Shown here one piece after another: positions 54,979 through 63,040 of a DNA stretch of 64,000 bases (its first letter is position 1; the number at the start of each line of letters is the position of its first letter). The stretch is from Hyphomicrobium sp. CS1GBMeth3 (GTDB lineage: Bacteria > Pseudomonadota > Alphaproteobacteria > Rhizobiales > Hyphomicrobiaceae). The stretch is from NCBI RefSeq assembly GCF_900117455.1, contig NZ_FPHO01000003.1, positions 1,144,501 to 1,208,500 on the forward strand, written 5' to 3'. The notes below the pieces were generated by a model that had not been told where the DNA came from, ran no database searches, and saw only the letters and a list, made by a program, of their open reading frames with translations. Position numbers and translations under genes: made by a program.

Positions 54979-56151
54979 TCATTCGAATTCGTGCAGGAAA
55001 ACGCCGTCTATAGCATCGCTTTCTACAGCCCATAGGGCGCAATCGATTGCTCTCATCGTCTTTTCGTAACCCGCGTTCCAGCGCCTGCGGATTCCCGAGG
55101 GGCTGAAGTCGACGTCCTTGGTATGGTCCTCGTGGTCGAGGCCAGGGGATAACAGCCGCACGACGTGCATACGCGTCGAGCAGCCATAGGCCGCGAGCGC
55201 GGCTACGTCGTTCCTCGATCGTGTTTCGTCCGGTACCAGTGCCGAAAGCTCCCGTATAATATGGCGCAAGCGGTGTATGTCTGCCTGCCTGCGGATGTGC
55301 GCCGCGACGCGACTAGAATACTGGATGTCCTTCTGCCGATGCAGGACTTGCCACATGGTCTTGGGCTCGAGACCTACCGGGTTCCACATGTGGACTGCGA
55401 AGACGAGCGAGTTGCGGCGCGGTTTGTCGTCGAATACGACTTCCGTCGGCGTATTCGAGAGTATGCCGCCGTCCCAGTAAAGCTCATTGTCGATGCGCAC
55501 GGCAGGGAAGGCGGGCGGCAGTGCGCCGGAAGCCATAATGTGCTTGACGCCGATCTCGGTTTCTCGGCTGTCGAAGTAGCGCATCTGGCTGGTAGTCACG
55601 TGGGCCGCACCGACCGTAAGGCGCGGCTTGTTGCGCGCTGCGAGCGAGAAGTCCACGAGTTCAAGAAGTGTTTTCTCGAGCGGGGTCGTGGAATAGTAGC
55701 CGGCGCTCTCGGCGCCGAGATGCACGTGCGGTCCCATGAACGCCAGCATATTGGGAACGAAGAAATTCGGCAGGCCTGCCGTTAACGTGGTGCCGTAGGC
55801 GACGTACTGAGTCAGCCGCGGCCATAAAGCCCAAGCCATCGATTTGTGCGCCATGCGCCGCCAGAATTCTTCGAGCGCGGCGATCCGGTTACCGGGCTCG
55901 TTGCCGACGATGAGCGCGGCGTTAATCGCGCCGATCGAAGTGCCGATTATCCAGTTTGGCTCGATGCCTGCTTCGTGGAGGGCGCTGTACACGCCGGCCT
56001 GATAGGCACCGAGCGCGCCCCCGCCCTGTAGCACGACGACGATCTGTCCACAGTCCGTATGGGTCTTACGTGGTTCCGCAGCTTCCCGCGCCGCGATCGC
56101 TCCGAATGTATCAGGCTTCGACAGGTTGCTCATCGAAATGTTCCGCTTCAT
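54979..56151 (-). CDS. patatin-like phospholipase
   Basis: 390 residues if started at 56151; a GTG at 56166 that overlaps the upstream stop (TAGTG) and an ATG at 56133 are alternatives. The catalytic parts are complete: oxyanion loop VLQGGGALGAYQAG, nucleophile Ser in IIGTSIGAINAALI, and Asp of the dyad in YWDGGILSNTP. The C-terminal third (VAAHIRRQADIHRLRHIIREL) is helical, and relatives carry a DUF3734 domain there. It should hydrolyse acyl lipids at or near the inner membrane. It directly follows the DUF302 gene and shares its likely LysR-controlled promoter. Confidence 0.9.
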   Translation of the reverse strand: MKRNISMSNLSKPDTFGAIAAREAAEPRKTHTDCGQIVVVLQGGGALGAYQAGVYSALHEAGIEPNWIIGTSIGAINAALIVGNEPGNRIAALEEFWRRMAHKSMAWALWPRLTQYVAYGTTLTAGLPNFFVPNMLAFMGPHVHLGAESAGYYSTTPLEKTLLELVDFSLAARNKPRLTVGAAHVTTSQMRYFDSRETEIGVKHIMASGALPPAFPAVRIDNELYWDGGILSNTPTEVVFDDKPRRNSLVFAVHMWNPVGLEPKTMWQVLHRQKDIQYSSRVAAHIRRQADIHRLRHIIRELSALVPDETRSRNDVAALAAYGCSTRMHVVRLLSPGLDHEDHTKDVDFSPSGIRRRWNAGYEKTMRAIDCALWAVESDAIDGVFLHEFE

Positions 56152-56165
56152 GGATGAGGCAGCCA

Positions 56166-56657
56166 CTATTTCGCAACGCTCGAGGTAATGGACGCCATGA
56201 CGTCAGAGGCCATTTTGAACTGGGCTTCGCGGTTGCTGATGCCGTGACGCCGCGCGATCCAGCCGAAGTCGTTGTAGACGGTCCAGACCTGCCCGTAGTC
56301 GTCTTCGCCGACCAGAAGGCGAACCGGCCAATCCAACCCGGCATTCGGGTTCGACGTCAGGAACTGCACGCCAAGCGGAGGATTGCCGAAGATCAGAAGG
56401 GTCGACCGATTGATACTGATTCCGGCGTCTGCACCCAGTGCCGCCTGATCGACAGCGAGGAAGAACTTAATGCCCTTTTTATCGATGTCGGCCTTGAGGT
56501 GCGCGACGGTCTCGTCGAAGCTATAGGCGCTTCGCACTTTGACGATCCCGTCATCGGTGGTCGTAGAGCTATAACCCGTGAGACCCCATATCAGGAACGC
56601 GCAGGCGGCGAGGCTCGCCAAAATTTTCGTAGGAGAGACGGAGATCCGATGACGCAT
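56166..56657 (-). CDS. secreted DUF302 protein
   Basis: 163 residues. A signal peptide or anchor (ILASLAACAFLIWGLTGYSS) precedes a DUF302 domain: VRSAYSFDETVAHLKADIDKKGIKFFLAVDQAALGADAG, then LLIFGNPPLGVQFLTSNPNAGLDWPVRLLVGED and VWTVYNDFGWIARRHGI. DUF302 proteins are often found with redox or metal stress genes; the function is unknown. It heads a leftward pair with the patatin gene. A LysR-type palindrome lies about 100 bases upstream. Confidence 0.9.
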   Translation of the reverse strand: MRHRISVSPTKILASLAACAFLIWGLTGYSSTTTDDGIVKVRSAYSFDETVAHLKADIDKKGIKFFLAVDQAALGADAGISINRSTLLIFGNPPLGVQFLTSNPNAGLDWPVRLLVGEDDYGQVWTVYNDFGWIARRHGISNREAQFKMASDVMASITSSVAK

Positions 56658-56737
56658 GAGAGGACTCCCGGTTTGGGTTGCGAAGGTGCCTTCGAAATTT
56701 CGGCTGCAACCTTGGCCGGGCCCTCGTCAAAGCTGAA

Positions 56738-56776
56738 ATAGCAATTGGCTCGCGTATCGATAGAACGACGCTATCG
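56738..56776. promoter_or_regulatory. LysR-type site A, upstream of DUF302
   Basis: Palindrome CGATAG-N7-CTATCG at 56758-56776, containing ATAG-N7-CTAT (56760-56774), a T-N11-A box. A weaker copy, ATAGCAATTGGCTCG, starts at 56738. The 22-base step is two turns of DNA, as for the paired recognition and activation sites of LysR regulators. It lies between the leftward DUF302 gene and the rightward repeat protein at 57023, so it could serve either. Confidence 0.65.
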
Positions 56777-57022
56777 AGGTCGCAGCGATGCAGACTTGTG
56801 GACGTGAAGCTGCAAAACCCAACATGACGGTTCCGAAAGAGGCCCGACGCGCCCGCGCCGGAATAGCCGGCAGCTATGAGTTCGATATTCAAACGGCATT
56901 TCAGAAATTGCCTGCCTCTCGATAGCGTTCTCCTCGACCGCAAAGCCCTCGAGCCGCGGCCAACGTTAAATTGAAGAGAGACCCCATTCCTCTCTCTCGG
57001 CATTCCAAAACGGAGAACCCAA

Positions 57023-57310
57023 ATGAAAGCTCAGTCCATTCTCGCGGCCGTTCTGGTCGCAACGTCCAGCACTCTCGCCCTCGCTGACAACAGCCTCTCG
57101 GGCAAAGCGATGCGCGAACTTCCCGGCAACAATGGCGCCGGCAGCACCGTTAATCCGACCGCCAAGCCGAACGAGTCGAGCCTCTCCGGTCAAGCGATGC
57201 GCATCCTGCCCGGCAACAACGGCGCCGGCACGACACCCAGGACTCAGGGCAATGGCGACACCACGAGCCTTTCTGGCAAGGCGATGCACGATCTGCCCGG
57301 CAACAATTAA
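57023..57310 (+). CDS. small secreted protein with three 29-residue repeats
   Basis: 95 residues. A signal peptide (MKAQSILAAVLVATSSTLALA) precedes three copies of SLSGKAMRELPGNN, starting at residues 24, 53 and 82: exactly 29 residues apart. Copies read SLSGKAMRELPGNN, SLSGQAMRILPGNN and SLSGKAMHDLPGNN. The linkers are rich in G, T, N and P. There is no cysteine. GGAGAA lies 7 bases before the ATG, and a strong terminator follows, so it is a free-standing gene. I know no named family. A binding or matrix role outside the cytoplasm is possible. It lies opposite DUF302 across LysR site A. Confidence 0.82.
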   Translation: MKAQSILAAVLVATSSTLALADNSLSGKAMRELPGNNGAGSTVNPTAKPNESSLSGQAMRILPGNNGAGTTPRTQGNGDTTSLSGKAMHDLPGNN

Positions 57311-57332
57311 GCTCACATCTTGATCCACGCAT

Positions 57333-57372
57333 GGAGAGCCGCTTGCTTAGCAAGCGCTCTCCAACTTCTTTT
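57333..57372 (+). terminator. intrinsic terminator of the repeat-protein gene
   Basis: GGAGAGC-GCTTGC and GCAAGC-GCTCTCC pair over TTA with a single bulged C, followed by AACTTCTTTT. It lies 22 bases after the stop. Confidence 0.85.
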
Positions 57373-57422
57373 CATCTCACGATATGCAGCAGACGTGTCT
57401 CGTCGATCCAACTTGTTGGAAC

Positions 57423-58619
57423 TCAGCCTAGGCGCAGCTTGGCCGTGAACAGCGCTGCGGCTGCAAGAGCCACGCCGATTCCCGCCACGCAGCCAAGCCA
57501 GCCTAGGCGCACGTAGAGAGCCCCGAGAATGGCACTGCCCACAAGGCCGCCAAGAAAGTAACTTGTCAGGTAGATACCGCTAGCCGCGGATCTGTTGTGC
57601 CTGGCAGCCCTGCTCACAAACCCGGTGGCTATCGCCTGGGCGAAGAAGGTGCCCACACCGACGAGTGCCATGCCCGAGACTACAGTTGGGAGGTTCCCGC
57701 TCAGCAGCATGGGCAGGCCGAGCGCGGCGATGGCGAGGGCAACCCAAAGTGACGGCTGAACGCCAAACGCCGATACGGCGCGTCCTGCGAACGGCGTCGA
57801 CACGATCGATGGCAGAAAAACGAGATAGATGATGCCAAGCTCCATCATGCCGAGCGCGAGCGGCGGCTTCACCAGCTCGAAGTTGATGTATGTAAAGGTG
57901 CCGATGAACGCGAACAAGATGCAGAAGCCGACGACAAAGCCGGCGCGCAGAGTGGGATCGAATAGATGATCGATGGCGCTGCTCCATGTCGCGCGGGTCA
58001 TCATTCCGTGCCCGCGTGGAATGTTCTCGATGGTGCAATAGACGAGCGCTGCCCCCGAGAGATTGAGAAGCGCGAAGACGGCGAATGCGGCGGAAAGGCC
58101 AGCGTAGTCTGCAACCGCAGTGGCAATGAGACGGCCGACGAGGTTGCTCGCGACGTTGCCCGTGATGTAGGCGGCGAAGACACTTGCCGAACGTTCCGCC
58201 ATGTATCGCTCGCCGAGGTAGGCGAGCGTCAGACCAAAGGCAGCCGACATGAAGAGGCCCTGTGCGATCCGAAGTAGCGAGAAGACGATAAGGTTCGGAG
58301 CGGCCGACAGTAGCAGTGTAGGAAGCGCTAAAAGTGAGAGGCTCAGAACGATACCGCCCCGGCGCGGCACGCGGTATCCGCCAAAGGCAATTCCGAGGCC
58401 GCCGACGGCCATGCCGAGCGTGCAGGCATTAACGGCAAGCCCCATGGCGGCCGGGCTCACGCCGTAGTGTGCCACGAGCGTCGGCAGCAAAGCCTGGGCA
58501 GCAAACAGATCGACGACGGTGAGGAAGGCAATCAGCGAAATAAGGGCCAGGTGCCAAAGCGCTTGCGGCTTGCTCTCCGCATCCCTTCGTTCGACGGCGA
58601 TAACTTGATCGAGGCGCAT
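57423..58619 (-). CDS. MFS transporter (YnfM-like drug/metabolite exporter family)
   Basis: 398 residues from the ATG at 58619, which follows AGGGA by 9 bases; an ATG at 58637 is in frame. Twelve membrane segments are expected. The first reads ALISLIAFLTVVDLFAAQALLP. AVNACTLGMAVGGLGIAFGGYRVPRRGGI holds the loop 2-3 motif, and SLLRIAQGLFMSAAFGLTLAYLGERY the next helices. The substrate is unknown. It lies downstream of the cupin gene on the same strand, with a strong hairpin between. LysR site B lies upstream of the pair. Confidence 0.92.
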   Translation of the reverse strand: MRLDQVIAVERRDAESKPQALWHLALISLIAFLTVVDLFAAQALLPTLVAHYGVSPAAMGLAVNACTLGMAVGGLGIAFGGYRVPRRGGIVLSLSLLALPTLLLSAAPNLIVFSLLRIAQGLFMSAAFGLTLAYLGERYMAERSASVFAAYITGNVASNLVGRLIATAVADYAGLSAAFAVFALLNLSGAALVYCTIENIPRGHGMMTRATWSSAIDHLFDPTLRAGFVVGFCILFAFIGTFTYINFELVKPPLALGMMELGIIYLVFLPSIVSTPFAGRAVSAFGVQPSLWVALAIAALGLPMLLSGNLPTVVSGMALVGVGTFFAQAIATGFVSRAARHNRSAASGIYLTSYFLGGLVGSAILGALYVRLGWLGCVAGIGVALAAAALFTAKLRLG

Positions 58620-58645
58620 CGTTGCTGTCCCTGGCATGAGCCGGC

Positions 58646-58679
58646 GCGCATTCCGGCGGAGAAATCCGCTGGAATGCGC
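58646..58679. repeat. strong hairpin between the cupin and MFS genes
   Basis: GCGCATTCC-GGCGGA, loop GAAA, TCCGCT-GGAATGCGC: a 15-base stem with one mismatch. No T-run follows on either strand. It could slow transcription or shield the 3' end of the cupin message, so that MFS is made at a lower level than the cupin. Confidence 0.65.
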
Positions 58680-58697
58680 ATTTCAGTGCGACGTCGA

Positions 58698-59201
58698 TTA
58701 CATGCCGGGGTGGTCGGGGTCGGCGGCGATGTCCGCCGAGATCAGGACCGCTGAACGCTTGGAGGTGTTCTTCCACCAATGCGACAGCCCTGCTTGCTCG
58801 ACGGAGAGCTCACCTGCCTTGTGCACGATCGGCACGGCGCAATGGCTTGAATACTCGGTAATGGAACCAGAGACGACATAGATGAGCGCCGGGCGATCTT
58901 CATGGCTGTGCCATGCGACCTCTCCATTCGGCTTGATTTCGAGACGGCGCATGCGGAAGTGACGGCCGGAGATCGCGATCTTCTCCTTCGCGAGGTCGAT
59001 CTGGCCAAGCAGCTTTTCCGCGACTCCCTTGTGTGCGGTGGCGCCGGGCTTCTGGCCGTGGGCGGTGATCTTTCCGGCCGGGCATTCGCCGGCAGACGCG
59101 ATTGTCGAGCCGAACAGGAGCGCGGCCGAGAGAGCGCTGGCAAGGCAAAGCGCGAGAAGACCCGTTCCATAATCGCTGGTGGTGCGAACTGTCCTAGTCA
59201 T
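58698..59201 (-). CDS. secreted cupin-domain protein
   Basis: 167 residues from the ATG at 59201, with GGAGAG 5 bases upstream. A signal peptide (LLALCLASALSAALLFGSTIASAG) precedes a single cupin: FRMRRLEIKPNGEVAWHSHEDRPALIYVVSGSITEYSSHCAVPI. The metal ligands are H-x-H-x4 (HSHEDRP) in the first motif. The second motif is weak (SHWWKNTSKR). A fairly conserved block AHKGVAEKLLGQIDLAKE precedes it. Function unknown; it probably handles a periplasmic small molecule or metal. It heads a leftward pair with the MFS transporter. Confidence 0.88.
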   Translation of the reverse strand: MTRTVRTTSDYGTGLLALCLASALSAALLFGSTIASAGECPAGKITAHGQKPGATAHKGVAEKLLGQIDLAKEKIAISGRHFRMRRLEIKPNGEVAWHSHEDRPALIYVVSGSITEYSSHCAVPIVHKAGELSVEQAGLSHWWKNTSKRSAVLISADIAADPDHPGM

Positions 59202-59310
59202 GATGTCTCTCCGTAGAGTGAACAATGAGGGCGGGCTCGGGGCTCCGCTGACTGGGAGAGAATGGCGCGACCCATGCGTGCGTTTGAAATATCGGCTCGG
59301 CCTCAATTCC

Positions 59311-59325
59311 ATAGCGGCAGGCTAT
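59311..59325. promoter_or_regulatory. LysR-type site B, upstream of cupin-MFS
   Basis: ATAGC-GGCAG-GCTAT, a perfect 15-base palindrome with T-N11-A. It lies 110 bases upstream of the cupin start and between the bdhA stop and the cupin gene, where a leftward promoter is required. Confidence 0.65.
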
Positions 59326-59389
59326 TGGCCGACACAAAGTCGCGCCTCTTCTTAAGGTGCGGCATATGGGGTCACAACGGCGACGGAAA

Positions 59390-60214
59390 CTATTGAGCCG
59401 TCCAGCCACCTTCGACGGGCAGCGCTGCTCCTGTGATTGAATTTGCGCCGTCGGTTGAAAGGAAGACGGCCACGGCGCCGATCTCATCCACAGTTATGAA
59501 GCGCCGGGTCGGCTGCGCCTTGAGCAGCACGTCACGGACCACCTGATCTTCGGTCAGCATGCGCGCCTTGGCCGTCTCGGGGATCTGCTTCTCGACCAGC
59601 GGCGTCAGCACGTAGCCGGGGCAGATGGCGTTGACCGTGATGCCGAACTCGGCGGTTTCGAGTGCCACGGTTTTCGTCAAACCGATGAGGCCATGCTTCG
59701 CGGCCACGTAGGCCGACTTGAACGGTGATGCGACAAGAGCATGGGCGGAGGCGACATTGATGATGCGGCCCCATCCGCGCGCCTTCATGCCGGGCACGGC
59801 GGCACGGATTGTATGAAAGGCTGCCGAGAGATTGACGGCGATAATCTGTTCCCACTTCGCCGGCGGAAAGGTCTCGATCGCCTCCACGTGTTGGATGCCG
59901 GCATTGTTGACGAGGACATCCACCTTGCCAAATTTCGCAATCGCATCGTCGAACATGGCGCAGATTTCGTCTGGCTCCGACATGTCGGCGCCAGAGTAGT
60001 TTGTCGCCACTCCGAACTCGCGCTCTATGCCGGCGCGGATGTCATCGATGTCCGAGGCTCCGAGCCCATTGAACATCACGTCCATCCCGGCCTCTGCTAA
60101 GGCGCGCGCGATGCCGAGCCCGATGCCGCTGGTGGAGCCCGTGACGATGGCTGACTTGCCCACTAGACAGCCGCGCGTGGACTCCTCGGCGCGAGGCGTG
60201 GTCAACTTTTGCAT
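59390..60214 (-). CDS. bdhA: 3-hydroxybutyrate dehydrogenase (SDR)
   Basis: 274 residues. It oxidises (R)-3-hydroxybutyrate to acetoacetate with NAD, a PHB breakdown step. SAIVTGSTSGIGLGIARALAEAG is the NAD loop, NNAGIQHVEAIETFP the Asn motif, NVASAHALVASPFKSAYVAAKHGL carries Ser-Tyr-Lys. CPGYVLTPLVEKQIP and the C-terminal GGWTAQ are typical of D-beta-hydroxybutyrate dehydrogenases. The N-terminal 16 residues (MQKLTTPRAEESTRGC) are an extra tail. It lies 21 bases downstream of the small gene at 60236-60445, and both appear controlled from LysR site C. Confidence 0.9.
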   Translation of the reverse strand: MQKLTTPRAEESTRGCLVGKSAIVTGSTSGIGLGIARALAEAGMDVMFNGLGASDIDDIRAGIEREFGVATNYSGADMSEPDEICAMFDDAIAKFGKVDVLVNNAGIQHVEAIETFPPAKWEQIIAVNLSAAFHTIRAAVPGMKARGWGRIINVASAHALVASPFKSAYVAAKHGLIGLTKTVALETAEFGITVNAICPGYVLTPLVEKQIPETAKARMLTEDQVVRDVLLKAQPTRRFITVDEIGAVAVFLSTDGANSITGAALPVEGGWTAQ

Positions 60215-60235
60215 GGTGAACTCCCGAGACTCCGA

Positions 60236-60445
60236 TCAGCGGAGCCAGATGGAAAGGAGACCCGGGACCAGCTGCGGGGGGAGCACGTATTCCCGGGTCT
60301 CTGAGCGCAGGCGCTCGGTGGAGGGAACAAGACGCCTGCAGTTAACCTGTTTTTCAGCCGCCGGACCGTGGACGGCGGGCGCCATAAGGGCTTGCTGCGC
60401 GGTCGCCTCGTCCACTGTAAGGAGCGCCAGAAATTTCGTTGTCAT
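60236..60445 (-). CDS. small protein upstream of bdhA
   Basis: 69 residues from the ATG at 60445, which has a strong GGAGGC site 5 bases upstream (an earlier ATG at 60457 contains it). The N-terminus MTTKFLALLTVDEATAQQAL is moderately hydrophobic and could be a short signal or helix. The rest is basic with one Cys (KQVNCRRLVPSTERLRSETREYVLPPQ). No family recognised. It is transcribed away from the LysR gene, and bdhA follows at 21 bases, so the three share a control region. Confidence 0.6.
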   Translation of the reverse strand: MTTKFLALLTVDEATAQQALMAPAVHGPAAEKQVNCRRLVPSTERLRSETREYVLPPQLVPGLLSIWLR

Positions 60446-60513
60446 GACTGCCTCCATGGTTTCGTGTCGGGCTTCGATGCATGGATGGTACGACTCTCAC
60501 CCCTGGAGCAAAA

Positions 60514-60550
60514 ATATCCTTTGCGGTATATTTCGATAGCTTTGCGCTAT
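60514..60550. promoter_or_regulatory. LysR-type site C, between the small gene/bdhA and lysR
   Basis: ATAGC-TTTGC-GCTAT at 60536-60550, inside CGATAGCTTTGCGCTATGG. An imperfect second palindrome, ATATCC-TTTGC-GGTAT, starts at 60514, again 22 bases away. The region lies between the divergent small gene (start 60445) and the regulator (start 60607), the classic position for LysR self-control. Confidence 0.7.
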
Positions 60551-60606
60551 GGCACGTTGCTTTAAGAGTGTTTTCTCGGCGCGCTGTATCTGGTCGGGAT
60601 TGCGCA

Positions 60607-61521
60607 ATGGAAATGCACCAAGTGAGATACTTCCTTGCTGTCGCACGGCTGCTCAACTTCACTCGTGCGGCCGAGGAGTGCCATGTAGCGCAACCCTCGC
60701 TCACGCGCGCTATCAAGCAGCTTGAGGCGGAGCTCGGTGGCGATCTTTTCCGCCGAGAGCGGAATCTCACACATTTGACAGATCTCGGCCAACGCATGCT
60801 GCCCATGCTGCAGCAATGCTACGATAGCGCATTGACCGCCAAGACGCTGGCGCAGTCGATCAAGGCAGGTGCTGTGGCTCCGCTCGCCATCGGTCTGTCC
60901 CTAGCCGTGGACATCACCCTCGTCATCACGTTCGTGACAGAATTGGTGCGCTCGCTACCGGGACTCGAATTGCGCTTCATGCGCGGTACCGGGCCCGAAG
61001 TTGCCGAGTTCCTGAAGAAGGGCGAGGTCGAGGTCGCGCTTGCGGGCTCAGTTGGCGAGACCTGGGATCGACTCGAGAGTTGGGCGCTCTTTACTGAGCC
61101 CTACAAATTCGTCGTGGGTCTAGAGCATCCGCTCGCCAACAAAGGGGCGATAAGCAGCGAGGACGTGACCAAGGCGCGCCTGGTGGGCCGCACACATTGC
61201 GAGCATCTCGCAGAGGTATCCGCATTCGTGACCAATCTTGGAATGCGGCCCGACACGCACCAAGTCTGCAACGATGCCGACGTCGCAGCGCTACTCCAAA
61301 ACAACATCGGTGTCAGCATCATGCCGCAAAGCTCTGCGGGCCGCCTCTGGATGAGGTCGCTCGATCTTGAGGGGTTCAATATCACTCGCACTGTATCAGT
61401 CTACGCGGTGTCAGGCAGGCAAAGGTCGCTCGCAGCAAGCACGTTCATCAAGATGCTGCGTGCCGCCGACTGGTCGAGCATCGAGCCGCATTCGCAGGCC
61501 GGCGTCCCCAAAGTCGCCTAG
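60607..61521 (+). CDS. LysR-family transcriptional regulator, possible thiol sensor
   Basis: 304 residues from the ATG at 60607. The helix-turn-helix is FTRAAEECHVAQPSLTRAIKQLEAELGGDLFRR, followed by the linker helix and a type 2 periplasmic-binding-like effector domain (LAIGLSLAVDITLVITFVTEL). It has cysteines at 25, 71, 198 and 221. Cys198 (LVGRTHCEHLAEV) is at about the position of the peroxide-sensing Cys199 of OxyR, and Cys221 is 23 residues later. That hints at oxidant sensing but does not prove it. Four ATAG-N7-CTAT boxes in the next 7 kb suggest it controls the whole cluster. It is convergent with a peroxiredoxin-like gene, with a 4-base overlap. Confidence 0.9.
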   Translation: MEMHQVRYFLAVARLLNFTRAAEECHVAQPSLTRAIKQLEAELGGDLFRRERNLTHLTDLGQRMLPMLQQCYDSALTAKTLAQSIKAGAVAPLAIGLSLAVDITLVITFVTELVRSLPGLELRFMRGTGPEVAEFLKKGEVEVALAGSVGETWDRLESWALFTEPYKFVVGLEHPLANKGAISSEDVTKARLVGRTHCEHLAEVSAFVTNLGMRPDTHQVCNDADVAALLQNNIGVSIMPQSSAGRLWMRSLDLEGFNITRTVSVYAVSGRQRSLAASTFIKMLRAADWSSIEPHSQAGVPKVA

Positions 61522-62219
61522 CCTTTCAGTGCGGTCAGGATGTCGTTGATGTCCATGCGCTTGCGATAATCGGGATCAATGAAGCGGGCTTTGACACGGC
61601 CGTCTCTGCCCACAACGAAGGTGGCGGGGATCGGAAGGGTCCAGGCGTCGCTCGCGTTGAATGGCGTGATGTCCCAGCCAGCCGCCGACATGTGCGCTTT
61701 CTTCTCATCGCCGACATAGAACGCGAGATTGAGCAACAGCGCATAGCCATTGTCCATGTCGGAGAGAACGGCGAAGGGCGCGCCAGATGCCGATTTAAGC
61801 TCAGCGTTGAACTTCTCCGCTTCCGGCGTGATAGCGACCAGCTCAGCGCCGAGCCGCCTAATCTCCGGGTAGGATTCGGCGAGTGCGGTCGCGCTGATGC
61901 GGCAATATGGGCACCAATGGCCGCGGTGGAAGGCGATGACGAGCGGTCCCCGCGCTAAGTACTCCCCGAGCGAATGGAGTCGCCCGCTCTCGTCGGGCAA
62001 AAGAAAGTCTGGCATGGCCTCGTCAGGCTTCGGCGCTTCGGTTCCAGCACCTGTGGCACCCAAACGAGCAATCATGCGCTCAACCACATCCGCAAACTCG
62101 GGGCTCAGGCGCCGCACGTCGGTGGCGAAGGCCGCAAGCCGATCCGGCAAGAGAGCGTCCATGTTGCGGCAGCGCTCGGTGCATGCTGCAAGCTCGTCGG
62201 CGAGTACCTTTTCGGCCAT
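61518..62219 (-). CDS. peroxiredoxin-like protein (AhpC/TSA superfamily), copy 1
   Basis: 233 residues. A helical N-terminal part of about 65 residues precedes the thioredoxin fold: MPDFLLPDESGRLHSLGEYL, then LVIAFHRGHWCPYCRISATAL with the CPYC active site, then LSDMDNGYALLLNLAFYVGD and PIPATFVVGRDGRVKARFIDPDYRKRM. This belongs to the peroxiredoxin-like group 1, for which peroxide reduction is expected but not proven. The gene 33 bases upstream is a paralogue. Both appear to be read from a promoter at LysR site D. Confidence 0.9.
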   Translation of the reverse strand: MAEKVLADELAACTERCRNMDALLPDRLAAFATDVRRLSPEFADVVERMIARLGATGAGTEAPKPDEAMPDFLLPDESGRLHSLGEYLARGPLVIAFHRGHWCPYCRISATALAESYPEIRRLGAELVAITPEAEKFNAELKSASGAPFAVLSDMDNGYALLLNLAFYVGDEKKAHMSAAGWDITPFNASDAWTLPIPATFVVGRDGRVKARFIDPDYRKRMDINDILTALKG

Positions 62220-62252
62220 GTCACACCAGCCCGCGGCTTGAGTGGAGGCAGT

Positions 62253-63014
62253 TTAACCGTCGCCGCCCTCGCCGTTAAGAGGGAGCGGCGGGTTCAACGG
62301 AGATCCGTTGGCCGCTCGTACTGTCCTCAAGATCTCTTCGATTTCCATGCGCCGCCGAAAATCGGGATCTACGTGGCGGGCGAGAACGCGCTTATCTGGT
62401 CCGACGATGAATGTTGCCGGCAACGGGACGAACCAGCCGTCGGCACCCTGATAAGTTTCCAGGTGATGGCCGCGCCCTTGCATCAGCCCCTTGATGCGAT
62501 CGCCCAGCCATAGCACCAGCCCCAGGGAGAGCGCATAGCCGTTCTCGACATCGGTCAGGACGTGTAGCTGGTCGAAAGCGGCCGCGCGCAACTTGCCCGC
62601 GAACTCCTGCCGATCCGGGATGATGGAGACGACCTCTGTTCCGGTGGCCTCAAGCTCGGCGTGATGCTCGGCGATGGTTCTGAGCTCGATCTTGCAGAAG
62701 GGACACCAGTGGCCGCGATTGAAACTGATCACGGCCGGGCCGCGTTTGATTACGTCATCCAGGGCCAGAAGCCGACCGGATTTGCTTGGCAAGATGAAGT
62801 CGGGCATCACCTCACCGACCGCCGGAGCCGTGGTACCGATCTCACCCGCCAGAAGTCGGGCGACGAGGGCGTCGTAAGCTTCGGCGAATGGGAAGCTGAG
62901 CTCGCGCAGCTTCTCGGCGTAGGCGGCAAGCCGCTCGTTGAGCGGCGCCTCCATCACGCAGATGTCCTCAAAGGTCTCAGCGAGGGTTCTTGCTTGTTTC
63001 AAGTCTATCCCCAA
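62253..63014 (-). CDS. peroxiredoxin-like protein (AhpC/TSA superfamily), copy 2
   Basis: 253 residues, a clear paralogue of the next gene downstream (about half of the residues match by eye in the core). MPDFILPSKSGRLLALDDVI, then AVISFNRGHWCPFCKIELRTI with the CPFC active site, then LTDVENGYALSLGLVLWLGD and PLPATFIVGPDKRVLARHVDPDFRRRM. The last 15 residues (NPPLPLNGEGGDG) are a non-conserved tail. It starts with MGIDLKQARTLAETFE at 63014. The tandem pair suggests two oxidant substrates or two reducing partners. Confidence 0.9.
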   Translation of the reverse strand: MGIDLKQARTLAETFEDICVMEAPLNERLAAYAEKLRELSFPFAEAYDALVARLLAGEIGTTAPAVGEVMPDFILPSKSGRLLALDDVIKRGPAVISFNRGHWCPFCKIELRTIAEHHAELEATGTEVVSIIPDRQEFAGKLRAAAFDQLHVLTDVENGYALSLGLVLWLGDRIKGLMQGRGHHLETYQGADGWFVPLPATFIVGPDKRVLARHVDPDFRRRMEIEEILRTVRAANGSPLNPPLPLNGEGGDG

Positions 63015-63040
63015 CGTTCGCCGCCCCGGCGAGGGGAGGT

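Noticed and set aside
50366..54980. Second attachment copy matching the 3' end of tRNA-Arg
   Set aside because: I looked for the T-arm and acceptor sequence by eye and found none. The right end of the element stays undefined.
58646..58679. Intrinsic terminator between the cupin and MFS genes
   Set aside because: The stem is strong but no T-run follows on either strand, so it is listed only as a hairpin.
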